From: Nocardia wallacei
Lineage (GTDB): Bacteria > Actinomycetota > Actinomycetes > Mycobacteriales > Mycobacteriaceae
Length of the DNA: 64,000 nucleotides
Assembly (NCBI RefSeq): GCF_029868745.1
Contig: NZ_JARWOP010000381.1
Span: 50,538-114,537 of the forward strand
Reading direction: 5' to 3'
Positions within the stretch are counted from its first letter, which is position 1. Each line of letters opens with the position of its first letter. The position numbers and the translations under genes are program-made. Below are positions 55,181 through 63,948 of the stretch, piece after piece. The notes beneath the pieces were generated by a model that saw only the letters and a program-made list of their open reading frames with translations, ran no database searches and was not told the origin of the DNA.

Positions 55181-56543
55181 GCGTGTGCCGCCGGGTATTG
55201 ACCGTGACGGCGGCGATGCCCAGCCCGTAGATCGCCGCACCGGCCAGCACCACCCCCGGCGACCGCCCGTCGTCGGGGATCAGCAGCGCCGTGACCGCGA
55301 TCGCGAGCACGAAGGTGATGTTGAAAACGGTGTCCTGCAGGGCGAATACCTGCCCGCGCCGGGCGTCGTCGATATCGATCTGCAAGGTGGCGTCGCCGGT
55401 CAGCTTGATGGTCTGCCCGGCCAACCCCAGGAGGAAGGCGCCGGCCAGCAGCAGGTGATGGGCGTGCCGCTCGGCGGCCCCCGTGGCGACCGTGATCGGC
55501 GTGACCAGTAGCAACTGCACCAGCACGGCCGTGGCCAGACCCGCGGCCACGGTGCGCGGCCGCCCCAGCCGCGGGATCAGCACCGGTGCGATCACGGCGG
55601 CGGCGAGCATCCCGGAGGCCGCGGCCGCGATGGCCACCCCGAACCCGACCAGCCCGCTGCTCAGCGACACGCCTTCGGCGGGTGTGCGGCGCAGCACCAG
55701 CACCATCAGCAGAGTGTTGGCGCCGAACACGATTCGATGCGTGCCGATGCCGATCATCGCGGTGGTGCATTCGCGCGACTCCCACACCGCTCGCGCGCCG
55801 GTACGCAATCCGGTCGCCACGGCGCGCACCGAACTGCGCGCTGCGGACTCCGCACGCTCCGGGCCCAGCGCGCGGCGCCCGAACCCGTACGCGGCCAGCG
55901 CACCGACGACCGATCCGGCGGCGGCGACGGCCACCGCCACGGCGGAGCCGAAGTCGCCCGCGCCGAGGCCGCCGATGATCGCGACGGCGGCCGCGGCGCC
56001 CGCGCCCGCGCAGCCCGAGGCCGCCGTCGCCAGCACCGAATTCATCGGGACCAGCCACTGTTGCGCCAGCACGCGCGGCAGCGCGGCACTCACTCCGGCC
56101 AGCACGAAACGGCTGATCCCGATCACCGCCAGCGCGAGCAGCAGCAACGGGGTGTCGGTGATCCCGGCGAGCAGACCGGCGGCCGTCACCAGGATCAGCA
56201 CGCCGCGCAGCAGATTCGCCACCAGGAGCACCAGCCGGCGGTCCCAGCGGTCCAGCAGCGCCCCGGCGTAGGGCCCGATCACCGAATACGGCAGCAGCAA
56301 CACGGTGAATCCGGCCGCGATGGCCAGCGGATCGGTGGCGCGTTCCGGATTGAACAGAATCGCGCCCGACAGCGCCGCCTGGAACATCCCGTCGCCGAAC
56401 TGCCCGGCGAAACGGACCAGCGCCAGCCGGAGCATGCCGGGGCTGCGGGCGATGGCGGTTAGCGCCGTCCGCGCGACGGCGAACCGGTGCGGTGGATTCG
56501 GTGCGGGCGGACCGTCCGGGCTCGAGGTCAGGTGGCCGGTCAT
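55170..56543 (-). CDS. MFS transporter, drug-exporter-like
   Basis: This 457-residue protein has about twelve hydrophobic segments. LALVRFAGQFGDGMFQAALS at the first helix and PYAGALLDRWDRRLVLLVAN at the A-motif loop are typical of MFS exporters. Helices are rich in Ala/Val. The ATG overlaps the stop of a tiny upstream ORF by ATGA. The substrate is unknown. Confidence 0.85.
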   Translation of the reverse strand: MTGHLTSSPDGPPAPNPPHRFAVARTALTAIARSPGMLRLALVRFAGQFGDGMFQAALSGAILFNPERATDPLAIAAGFTVLLLPYSVIGPYAGALLDRWDRRLVLLVANLLRGVLILVTAAGLLAGITDTPLLLLALAVIGISRFVLAGVSAALPRVLAQQWLVPMNSVLATAASGCAGAGAAAAVAIIGGLGAGDFGSAVAVAVAAAGSVVGALAAYGFGRRALGPERAESAARSSVRAVATGLRTGARAVWESRECTTAMIGIGTHRIVFGANTLLMVLVLRRTPAEGVSLSSGLVGFGVAIAAAASGMLAAAVIAPVLIPRLGRPRTVAAGLATAVLVQLLLVTPITVATGAAERHAHHLLLAGAFLLGLAGQTIKLTGDATLQIDIDDARRGQVFALQDTVFNITFVLAIAVTALLIPDDGRSPGVVLAGAAIYGLGIAAVTVNTRRHTLTR

Positions 56544-56686
56544 CCGCGGTCACCGGCGACACGCCGTACCACCAGCGGCTTCCGGTCGCGGTGGACCGGT
56601 ATCGCCGCCCGATCGCGGTCGCGGCCCGGCGCGCGGGACCGCTGCCGGAGTATGTGTTCGATGCCCGCGAACACCTCGGGTCGCAT
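56540..56686 (-). CDS. Small 48-residue ORF translationally coupled to the MFS gene
   Basis: ATG 56686 has an excellent ribosome site (GGAGGTGA about 8 nt upstream), better than the MFS start itself, and its TGA overlaps the MFS ATG. The product begins MRPEVFAGIEHILRQRS and becomes Arg/Asp-rich. No membrane helix or family is seen. It may be a real small protein, or a leader whose translation feeds the MFS gene. It is too short for most gene callers. Confidence 0.5.
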   Translation of the reverse strand: MRPEVFAGIEHILRQRSRAPGRDRDRAAIPVHRDRKPLVVRRVAGDRG

Positions 56687-56960
56687 GCGCGAATCACCTC
56701 CGGTTCGGGTTGCGGCACACCATGATACGGTCGGCCGCGCACGGCCGGCGCGCCGCGGTGCGTATCCGGCGGCGGTACCGAGCGCCCTGTATTTGCCATC
56801 GGGCGCGGTGCCGCCGGGGAGCTTATCGTGGTGGCCGTGGCGTCACGGGGCCCGGTGTCCGGGGCTCGCACGGTAGAATTTACTGGGAATTCAGGGACTG
56901 GTTCGTAATGTGCTCCTACCCTGAAAGGTGATGGGTGCTCGGCCGGAGAGGAGGACCACG

Positions 56961-57752
56961 ATGTCCACACTCACGACACCGCACATCGACGTCCACCGCG
57001 GCGGCGACCGAATGAAAACCCGTGTGGCGTGGCTGGATTCGAAGCATTCTTTCTCCTTCGGCGAGCATTACGACCCGGAAAACACCCACCACGGCCTGTT
57101 GCTGGTGAATAACGAAGACATTGTTTCGCCGGGCCGGGGATTCGATACCCACCCCCATCGGGATATGGAGATCGTCACCTGGGTATTGAGCGGAAATCTG
57201 GTGCATCAGGATTCGCTGGGGCACAGCGGCATCATCTATCCGGGGCTGGCGCAGCGCATGAGCGCGGGCACCGGAATTCTGCATTCGGAGAAGAACGATT
57301 CCTGGCGGCTGGCGCCGGCCCAGGGCGGTACCGACGAGCACGTCGAGCCGGTGCATTTCGTGCAGATGTGGGTCGTGCCGGACGAGCCCGGACTGAATCC
57401 CGGCTATCAGCAATTGGAGATCGACGCCGAATTGGCCGGCGGCGAGCTGGTCACGGTGGCCTCGGGCCTGCCGCAGTACCGCGACCGCACCGCCATCGCG
57501 ATCAACAGCAGCCATTCCGCGCTGCATGTCGCGCGCATGCCGGGCGCCGCGGACGGCGCGCCGGTGACCGTCCCGGAGGCCCCCTATCTTCACTTGTTCG
57601 TGGCGCGCGGTGAGATCGAGATGGAGGGCGTCGGAACCCTCTACGAGGGCGATGCGGTGCGGATGACCCGCAGTGGCGGTCAGCGCGTCGTGGCGAACTC
57701 GCCGTCGGAGGTTCTGGTGTGGGAGATGCACGCGCGGCTCGGCGCCCAATAA
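56961..57752 (+). CDS. Pirin-family bicupin
   Basis: The protein has 263 residues. Cupin metal ligands are in FDTHPHRDMEIVTWVLSG and the later GTGILHSEKND, the Pirin signature. PGLAQRMSAG and VHFVQMWVVPDEPGLNPGYQ follow, as in YhhW-type pirins with quercetinase activity. ATG 56961 follows GAGGAGGA; upstream frame is only leader. It is probably cytoplasmic. The 270 nt before it contain no other supported gene. Confidence 0.9.
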   Translation: MSTLTTPHIDVHRGGDRMKTRVAWLDSKHSFSFGEHYDPENTHHGLLLVNNEDIVSPGRGFDTHPHRDMEIVTWVLSGNLVHQDSLGHSGIIYPGLAQRMSAGTGILHSEKNDSWRLAPAQGGTDEHVEPVHFVQMWVVPDEPGLNPGYQQLEIDAELAGGELVTVASGLPQYRDRTAIAINSSHSALHVARMPGAADGAPVTVPEAPYLHLFVARGEIEMEGVGTLYEGDAVRMTRSGGQRVVANSPSEVLVWEMHARLGAQ

Positions 57753-57805
57753 CATTTCAGAGCGCCCGAACCCGGCACCGCGCCTGGGCGAACGAGAGGA
57801 CAGCC

Positions 57806-58333
57806 ATGTCGGAGCACCCGCCGTCCGGTCAGCAGTATCCGCCGCCCGGTCAGTACCCGCCCCCGCCCGGCCAATACCCCCCGCCGCCGTCCGGCAATTA
57901 TCCGCCGCCGCCGGGCAATTACCCGGGCCAGCAGCAGTATTGGCAGGAATCGCCGCAGCGTAAGGGCCTGGCGATCACGTCGCTGGTGCTCGGCATCCTC
58001 GCGGTCCTCGGGCTGCTCATCTTCTTCGGCGCGGTGATCCTCGGTCCGTTCGCGCTGTTGTTCGGCATCATCGCGGCGGTCAAGGCGCGGCGCGGCACGG
58101 CGGGCGGATTCGGCATGGCCGTCGCGGGCATCGTGCTGGGCGTGCTGGCCCTGGCCGGTGCGGTCGCCGAGGCGATCGTCGGCTACAGCTTCTTCGTCGA
58201 CAACGGCGGGCGCGACTATATGGACTGCATCAGGGACGCCGGCGGTGACCAGTCCAAGGTGCAGCAGTGCGAGGACGACTTCCGGGACACCCTGGAGAAC
58301 AAGTTGAGCGTCACGCCGGCGCCGACCCGTTGA
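57806..58333 (+). CDS. DUF4190 membrane protein with Pro/Tyr-rich head
   Basis: The protein has 175 residues. The head (1-50) is built of PPPGQYPPPP-like repeats. DUF4190 follows: GLAITSLVLGILAVLGLLIF, LGPFALLFGIIAAVKARRGT, GGFGMAVAGIVLGVLALAGA, two paired helices. A short outside tail holds two Cys (DCIRDAGG; QQCEDDF). ATG 57806 follows GAGAGGA. Proteins of this kind are common in actinobacterial envelopes, and the function is unknown. Confidence 0.87.
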   Translation: MSEHPPSGQQYPPPGQYPPPPGQYPPPPSGNYPPPPGNYPGQQQYWQESPQRKGLAITSLVLGILAVLGLLIFFGAVILGPFALLFGIIAAVKARRGTAGGFGMAVAGIVLGVLALAGAVAEAIVGYSFFVDNGGRDYMDCIRDAGGDQSKVQQCEDDFRDTLENKLSVTPAPTR

Positions 58334-58361
58334 GAGATCAGGTGTTCCGCGCAATTAAAAT

Positions 58362-58400
58362 GACAATAGTCACATATTGTCGGACGGCGCGGCGTAGCAT
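58362..58400 (+). promoter_or_regulatory. Inverted repeat and -10 box before the XRE-DUF5753 gene
   Basis: GACAATA-GTCACA-TATTGTC (58362-58381) is a perfect 7-bp inverted repeat. TAGCAT at 58395-58400 fits a -10 box and lies 8 nt before ATG 58409, with no ribosome site. An autoregulated, leaderless promoter is likely. Confidence 0.55.
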
Positions 58401-58408
58401 CACCTGCC

Positions 58409-59260
58409 ATGGCTCCGCTGTCGCCTACGGTCGCCCGCTGGGAATTGGTGCTGCGCCTGCGTGAGCTGCGCGAGCAACGTGGCTTCGATTCGGCCACCTT
58501 CGCCAAACGGGTCGGTTTCACCCCCGCCAACTGGTCGCATGTGGAGAAGGGCCGCCGGGTCCTGACCCTGACCACCATCGGCCCGGTGCTGGATCTACTG
58601 GAAGTGGGGAATCACGACCGCGACGAACTGCTGTCGCTGCTGACGGCGAGCAAGGATCGCGGGTGGTGGGCCAAGGCATCGGCCGTGATCGGCCCCGAGC
58701 TGCAGCGCTACTACGGCATGGAATACGGTGCGGACAGCATCCGCAGCTACGACAGCCTGGTCGTGCCCGGCCTGCTCCAGACCGAGGCCTACGCGCGGGC
58801 GCTGATCAGCGCGGACGTCATGATCCGGCCGGTGCTGGTGGAACAGTTGGTCGGGGTCCGGATGCGCAGACAACAGCGGCTGCGCGGTCCGGAGCGAGCG
58901 CGACTGACCGCAGTGGTGAGTGAGGCGACGCTGCTGCAGCAGATCGGCGGCGCCGCGGTGCTGCGGGGCCAGCTGGAGTATCTGCTGGATCTGCTGGAGG
59001 ACCTCGACACGGTGGAGTTGCGGGTGATCCCGTTCAGCGCCCCCGCGGGCGCGATTCTGGGCGGCTCCAGCTTCCACCTGCTCGACTTCGCCGGCGCCTC
59101 CCTGCCGACGTTCGCGTGGGCGGAGAGCGCGGTGTTCGGCGGCGCGGTCGAGAACCCGGAACAGGTGCGTGACCTGGCGTTCGCCTATGCCCGGGCGCTC
59201 GACCAATCCCTCAGTCGCACTGAGTCATTGGCCCTGATCAGGAAGCATGCCCGAGTGTAA
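58409..59260 (+). CDS. XRE regulator with DUF5753 domain
   Basis: The protein has 283 residues. N-terminal HTH: LRLRELREQRGFDSATFAKR, VGFTPANWSHVEKGRR. DUF5753 follows from about 90 (YYGMEYGADSIRSYDSLVVP, GLLQTEAYARAL; VGVRMRRQQRL; VELRVIPFSAPAGAILG). In streptomycetes such proteins pair with DUF397 proteins (WhiJ/BldB-like systems) in development. The next gene is a DUF397 protein overlapping by 14 nt, completing the pair. Confidence 0.92.
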   Translation: MAPLSPTVARWELVLRLRELREQRGFDSATFAKRVGFTPANWSHVEKGRRVLTLTTIGPVLDLLEVGNHDRDELLSLLTASKDRGWWAKASAVIGPELQRYYGMEYGADSIRSYDSLVVPGLLQTEAYARALISADVMIRPVLVEQLVGVRMRRQQRLRGPERARLTAVVSEATLLQQIGGAAVLRGQLEYLLDLLEDLDTVELRVIPFSAPAGAILGGSSFHLLDFAGASLPTFAWAESAVFGGAVENPEQVRDLAFAYARALDQSLSRTESLALIRKHARV

Positions 59261-59645
59261 GATCCTGCCCATGCCAACCACCGCCAGGTATCGGCCCGAG
59301 GCCACCGGCTGGTTCACCTCGAGCCGTACCAACAACGGCAACCAGTGCGTGGAGGTCCGGTTCGACGGCGACGCGGTACTGATCCGGGACAGCAAGTTCC
59401 GCCGCGATCCGGCGCATCGCCCCGAGGACGAGCCCGTCATCACCGTCACCGCGACCGAGTGGATGGTCTTCCTCGACGCCGTGGCGGGCAGCGGGCCACC
59501 GGCCACGGAGCTGATCGCGCGCACGGCCGCCGACGGAGCCACCACGCTGAGCCGCGGGCGCCGCACCCTCACCTACACGCCGGGCGAGTGGGAGGCGTTC
59601 GTCGCCGGGGCCCGCGCCGGTGAGTTCGACCGGGTGCCGGTGTAA
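59247..59645 (+). CDS. DUF397 protein with two DUF397 units
   Basis: The product is about 132 residues. First unit: TGWFTSSRTNNGNQCVEV with VLIRDSKFRRDP; second: a helix-strand copy with EWEAFVAGARAGEFD at the end, so the protein seems a tandem of DUF397 or one unit with extension. ATG 59247 lies inside the XRE gene with AGGA close upstream; ATG 59271 is the alternative. Partner of the XRE-DUF5753 gene and possibly its antagonist, as proposed for WhiJ-like pairs. Confidence 0.85.
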   Translation: MPECKILPMPTTARYRPEATGWFTSSRTNNGNQCVEVRFDGDAVLIRDSKFRRDPAHRPEDEPVITVTATEWMVFLDAVAGSGPPATELIARTAADGATTLSRGRRTLTYTPGEWEAFVAGARAGEFDRVPV

Positions 59646-59693
59646 CCCGTCCGGCGGGGGCGCCCGCTCGCGCGGATCGGCATACTGGAGATC

Positions 59694-61676
59694 GTGACTG
59701 CCGACGTGACGACCCCCTCCGGAATCGATCTGTCCTATCGCGACGACGCTGTGCGGGTGCAGGACGACCTGTTCGCACACGTCAACGGCAAGTGGCTGGA
59801 GACCTATGAGATCCCGGCCGATCGCGCGGTGGACGGCGCCTTCCGCACGCTGTACGACCAGGCGGAACTCGACGTGCAGACCATCATCCAGAACGCCGCC
59901 GCCTCGGATGCCGCGCCCGGCAGCGTCGAGCGCAAGATCGGCGACCTCTACAACAGCTTCATGGACGAGGCGACCGTGGCGGCCGCCGGTCTCACCCCGA
60001 TCGCCGGCGAACTGGCCGAGATTCGCGACGTCACCGACCGCGGTGCGTTCGCGGCGCTGCTGGGCCGGTTGCAGCGCACCGGCGTCGGCGGCGCGCTGGG
60101 CTTCTACGTCGACACCGACGACAAGAACTCACAGCGCTACCTCGTCCATGCCACCCAGTCCGGCATCGGCCTGCCCGACGAGTCGTACTACCGCGGCGAC
60201 GACTACGCCGAGATCCGCACGCGGTACGTCGAGCACATCGGCCGCATGTTCGCCCTCGCCGGCGTCGACCACGACCCGCAGCGGGTCTTCGAACTGGAGC
60301 GCAAGCTGGCGGCCGGGCACTGGGACGTGGTCCGCCGCCGTGACGCCGAATTGAGTTACAACCTCACCACTTTCGACTCGTTCACCGCGGAGAACCCGGA
60401 ATTCGACTGGGCCGCATGGGCTTCCGCGACGGCCGAGGGCGTGGACCGTTCCGGTCCGGAGCTGTTCGCCGAAATCGTGGTGCGCCAACCGGATTACGCG
60501 CGCACCTTCGCCCGGCTGTGGGCCTCGGAGTCGCTCGCGGAGTGGCGCGCGTGGGCCACCTGGCGGGTGCTGCGCGCGCGGGCGGCATATCTGACGCCCG
60601 AGCTGGTCGAGGAAAATTTCGACTTCTACGGCCGCACCCTCACCGGCGCGCAGGAGAACCGCGAGCGCTGGAAGCGGGGCGTGTCGCTGGTGCAGGACCT
60701 GCTCGGCGAGGCGGTCGGAAAGTTGTATGTCGCCGAGCACTTCCCGCCGGAGGCCAAGCAGCGCATGCAGGAGCTGGTGGCCAACCTGATCGAGGCCTAC
60801 CGCCGCAACATCACCCAGCTGGACTGGATGGGACCCGACACCCGGCAGGCCGCGCTGGCCAAGCTGGAGAAGTTCACCCCCAAGATCGGCTACCCGGACC
60901 GCTGGCGCGACTACTCGGCCGTGCGGATCGACCCGGCCGATCTGATCGGCAACTATCGCCGCGGCTACGCCGCCGAACACGACCGCGACCTGAACAAGCT
61001 CGGTGGTCCGGTCGATCGCGACGAATGGTTCATGACGCCGCAGACCGTCAACGCCTACTACAACCCGGGCATGAACGAGATCGTCTTCCCCGCCGCGATC
61101 CTGCAGCCGCCGTTCTTCGATATGAACGCCGACGACGCCGCCAACTACGGCGGGATCGGCGCGGTGATCGGCCACGAGATCGGGCACGGCTTCGACGATC
61201 AGGGCAGCAAGTACGACGGCGACGGCAACATGATCGACTGGTGGACCGACGCCGACCGCGCCGAATTCGCCAAGCGCACCAAGGCCCTGATCGACCAGTA
61301 CAGCGGGTTCTCCCCCGCCGAACTGCCCGACAACCACACGGTGAACGGCGAATTCACCATCGGCGAGAACATCGGCGATCTCGGCGGCCTGTCGATCGCA
61401 CTGCAGGCCTACAAGATCGCGCTGGACGGCGCCGAGCCGCCGGTCGTCGACGGTCTCACCGGGCTGCAGCGGGTGTTCTTCGGCTGGGCGCAGGTGTGGC
61501 GCACCAAGGCCCGCAAGGAGGAGGCGATCCGCCGCCTGGCCGTGGACCCGCACTCGCCGCCGGAGTTCCGTTGCAACGGTGTTGTCCGCAACCTGGACGG
61601 CTTCCACGAGGCGTTCGAGGTCACCGAGGGCGACGCCCTGTACCTGGATCCGACCGAGCGCGTGCGGATCTGGTAG
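59694..61676 (+). CDS. M13-family zinc metallopeptidase, Zmp1-like
   Basis: The protein has 660 residues, as in mycobacterial Zmp1 (about 663). Zinc site HEIGH at 494-498, third ligand Glu558 in GENIGDLGG, substrate motif NAYYNP, and a C-terminal RVRIW ending like the family's CRVW end without the Cys. VNGKWLETYEIPADRAVDGA is the typical M13 N-terminus. There is no classical signal peptide, as in Zmp1, which is still found outside. GTG 59694 has GGAG closely upstream. It converges on the permease genes. Confidence 0.93.
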   Translation: MTADVTTPSGIDLSYRDDAVRVQDDLFAHVNGKWLETYEIPADRAVDGAFRTLYDQAELDVQTIIQNAAASDAAPGSVERKIGDLYNSFMDEATVAAAGLTPIAGELAEIRDVTDRGAFAALLGRLQRTGVGGALGFYVDTDDKNSQRYLVHATQSGIGLPDESYYRGDDYAEIRTRYVEHIGRMFALAGVDHDPQRVFELERKLAAGHWDVVRRRDAELSYNLTTFDSFTAENPEFDWAAWASATAEGVDRSGPELFAEIVVRQPDYARTFARLWASESLAEWRAWATWRVLRARAAYLTPELVEENFDFYGRTLTGAQENRERWKRGVSLVQDLLGEAVGKLYVAEHFPPEAKQRMQELVANLIEAYRRNITQLDWMGPDTRQAALAKLEKFTPKIGYPDRWRDYSAVRIDPADLIGNYRRGYAAEHDRDLNKLGGPVDRDEWFMTPQTVNAYYNPGMNEIVFPAAILQPPFFDMNADDAANYGGIGAVIGHEIGHGFDDQGSKYDGDGNMIDWWTDADRAEFAKRTKALIDQYSGFSPAELPDNHTVNGEFTIGENIGDLGGLSIALQAYKIALDGAEPPVVDGLTGLQRVFFGWAQVWRTKARKEEAIRRLAVDPHSPPEFRCNGVVRNLDGFHEAFEVTEGDALYLDPTERVRIW

Positions 61677-61847
61677 ATCCGTCGCCTGTCGACGTCGCTG
61701 GTGGAGTAGGCGAGCCTGTCGGCCACGGCCATGGTCAGCGCGATCGTCGTGCCGTGGACCGACGGCCCGCTCCCCGTCTCGAAGGGGCGGTGGCGGCCGC
61801 GACGGTCGGTGTGCGCGGCAGGCCCAGACGATCGCGCCCACGCAGAC

Positions 61848-62720
61848 TCATCGGTCGTCCGGCCTCGGTGTCGGCCGGGTCAGGCCGAGGGTGAGGCCTT
61901 TGATCATGTGTCGCTGCAGGATCAGAAAGACCACCAGAATCGGCAGCATCGTGAGCACTGTCCCCGCCATCACCGGTCCCCAGTTGGTGAACGACGGATT
62001 CTCGGTGCTCTGCAGGAGGGTCAGGCCCACAGGGAGAGTGGCAACCCCGGCGTCATCGGCCATCAGGAGCGGCCAGAGGTACTCGTTCCACTCGGTGACG
62101 ACCGTGACCACGGCGAAAGTCACCAGGGTCGGCCCGGACATCGGGAGCACCACCCGGGTGAGCAGCTGCCAGCGGCCGGCGCCGTCCATGCGGGCCGCGT
62201 CGATCACGTCCGCGGGCAGCGACCGGAAGTGATTGCGCAGCAGGAAGATGCCGAAGGCGACGCCGCACAGCGGAACGATGATGCCCGGCAAGGTATTTCG
62301 CAAGCCCCACTGGTCGACCAGGGCGTAGTTGGAGATGACCGTGACCTCGTCGGGCACCAGCAGCGCGGCGAGGATCAGCAGGAAGATCGGGGTCTTGCCG
62401 GGAAAGCGCAGGAACACCAGGCTGTAGGCGCCGCACACGCCGAGCACGAACTTCACGGCGGCGACGACGGCGGTGACGATCAGCGAATTGCGCAGGAACG
62501 TCCCGAACGGCAGCGTGGTCGCGGCCTCGGTGTAGTTGCCCGGCTGCCAGGTGCGCGGCCACCACACCGCCGGTCGGGTGTAGATGTCCGGCCGGGCCTC
62601 GAACGAGGTGGTCAGCACCCAGAACAGCGGCACGCCGACGATGATCAGCACGCACGCCATCGCGGCGTAGCCGAGCAGTGTGGCCGCGCGCTGTCTGCGC
62701 CGGAAGGCGTCGGCGGTCAT
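61848..62720 (-). CDS. Sugar/glycerol-phosphate ABC permease 2 (UgpE/MalG type)
   Basis: The protein has 290 residues with six membrane helices. The EAA loop is LPADVIDAARMDGAGRWQLL, then VVLPMSGPTLVTFAVVT. FRSL before it and TEWNEYLWPLLM after it are standard for the MalG/UgpE class. The ATG overlaps the stop of the first permease as ATGA. Downstream there is no substrate-binding or ATPase gene, so these must lie beyond the right edge or elsewhere. Confidence 0.9.
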   Translation of the reverse strand: MTADAFRRRQRAATLLGYAAMACVLIIVGVPLFWVLTTSFEARPDIYTRPAVWWPRTWQPGNYTEAATTLPFGTFLRNSLIVTAVVAAVKFVLGVCGAYSLVFLRFPGKTPIFLLILAALLVPDEVTVISNYALVDQWGLRNTLPGIIVPLCGVAFGIFLLRNHFRSLPADVIDAARMDGAGRWQLLTRVVLPMSGPTLVTFAVVTVVTEWNEYLWPLLMADDAGVATLPVGLTLLQSTENPSFTNWGPVMAGTVLTMLPILVVFLILQRHMIKGLTLGLTRPTPRPDDR

Positions 62721-63613
62721 CGGTCACCCCGGTCCATGGCGCGTACCTGGATGAGCGCCACGATCAGCAGCACCACGAACAGAACGGTCGCCACCGCGGC
62801 GCCGTACCCCGCCCGGGAATTGCGGAAGGACTCCAGATACACCTGGTAGGCCATGGTGGTGGTGCCGGTGCCCAGCGGACCGCCGCGAGTCAGCACGTGG
62901 ACGAGGTCGAAAACCTGTAACGAGTTGAGCAGCACGGTGATCGACAGGAAGAACGTGGTCGGCCGCATCTGCGGCAGCAGCACGTGGGTGAGCCTCGCCC
63001 AGCGGCCCGCGCCGTCGATCGCGGCCGCTTCCAGCAACTCTCGCCGCACCCCTTGCAACGCCGCGAGGTAGATGACGAAGGTGAAGCCGAGATTCTTCCA
63101 GATGTAGGTGACCGTCACCATGCACAGCGCCCAGTGCGAATTCTGGTAGAAGTCGGGCACATTCGACATGCCCAGCCGGCGCAGCACGTCCTGGATCAGG
63201 CCGAAGGTGGGATCGAACAGGAACTGGAACGCCACGCCCACGGCGGCCCCGGAGATCACGAACGGCGCGAAGACCGCGGCGCGAACGACGCTGCGGCCGA
63301 ACAGTTTCCGATTCAGCAGCAGTGCCAGTCCGAGTCCCAGTGTCAGGCTGCCGACCACGGCCGCGAGGGTGAAAACGATTGTGTTGGTGACGATCTGCCA
63401 GGTATCGTCCCGGCTCCACCACTCCCGATAGTTCTCGACGCCGATGTAATGGGCCACCGGCTCGGCGAGGTTCCGGTCGGTGAACGACAGCCGGATGTTG
63501 TCCAGCAGCGGCCGGTACGCGAACAGCCCGAGCAGCACCAGGTTCGGCGCCACGAGCACCACGAACAGCGCGTAGTCGGTCCAGGGGCGCACTCGTCCGG
63601 GCCTGGATCCCAC
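62717..63613 (-). CDS. Sugar/glycerol-phosphate ABC permease 1 (UgpA/MalF type)
   Basis: The protein has 298 residues with six helices (TDYALFVVLVAPNLVLLGLF; AVVGSLTLGLGLALLL). EAA loop RELLEAAAIDGAGRWARLTH followed by VLLPQMRP. VLTRGGPLGTGTTTMAYQVY is typical of UgpA-like permeases. The start is GTG 63613 or GTG 63592; neither has a strong ribosome site. With the second permease it forms the channel of a carbohydrate or glycerol-3-phosphate importer; the substrate is inferred from family only. Confidence 0.88.
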   Translation of the reverse strand: MGSRPGRVRPWTDYALFVVLVAPNLVLLGLFAYRPLLDNIRLSFTDRNLAEPVAHYIGVENYREWWSRDDTWQIVTNTIVFTLAAVVGSLTLGLGLALLLNRKLFGRSVVRAAVFAPFVISGAAVGVAFQFLFDPTFGLIQDVLRRLGMSNVPDFYQNSHWALCMVTVTYIWKNLGFTFVIYLAALQGVRRELLEAAAIDGAGRWARLTHVLLPQMRPTTFFLSITVLLNSLQVFDLVHVLTRGGPLGTGTTTMAYQVYLESFRNSRAGYGAAVATVLFVVLLIVALIQVRAMDRGDR

Positions 63614-63635
63614 CGCGGCAGTGTGACGGCCGCGG

Positions 63636-63687
63636 GCGACCGCCCGGTTAATTGCCGATGCCCGCCCAGGGAACTGTCGGTGCGCGA
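63636..63687 (+). repeat. First copy of a 52-bp direct repeat
   Basis: The bases 63636-63687 reappear without change at 63949-64000, the window end. The distance is 313 bp, and the middle is a REP-like hairpin plus a G/C tract. A contig-end duplication is the simplest reading. Confidence 0.85.
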
Positions 63688-63694
63688 ACCATCA

Positions 63695-63769
63695 GTCATC
63701 CCGGCATGCTTTTGGCCGGGATCCACGCATACGGGGTGTGGATACCGGCCAAAAACATGCCGGGATGAC
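63695..63769. repeat. REP-like imperfect palindrome
   Basis: Two 32-nt arms (63695-63726 and 63738-63769) are complementary with only two mismatches, around an 11-nt loop. The arm starts GTCATCCCGGCATG and includes TTTTGGCCGG. A partial third copy of the arm (CATGCCGGGATGACGG) follows at 63776-63791. This looks like a dispersed intergenic palindromic repeat. It could also act as a strong terminator or mRNA end. Confidence 0.7.
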
Positions 63770-63811
63770 GGGAAACATGCCGGGATGACGGGGACAGAGG
63801 ATGCGCGAAGT

Positions 63812-63948
63812 GGGGGGGGGGGGGGGGCGCGCCGGCGCCGGCCGCCGCGACAAGCGGGGCGCGGGGCAGAGGCCGGCGGGCGGCCCACGGGGGCCGGGGG
63901 CTCTGGGGGGGGGGCCGGCCCCCCCCGGGGGTTGGGGGCCGGCCGCCC
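63812..63948. other. Low-complexity G/C tract, probable contig-end defect
   Basis: Sixteen G start the tract, followed by GC-only sequence with further G and C runs. No coding potential. It lies between the two copies of the 52-bp repeat. Confidence 0.7.
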
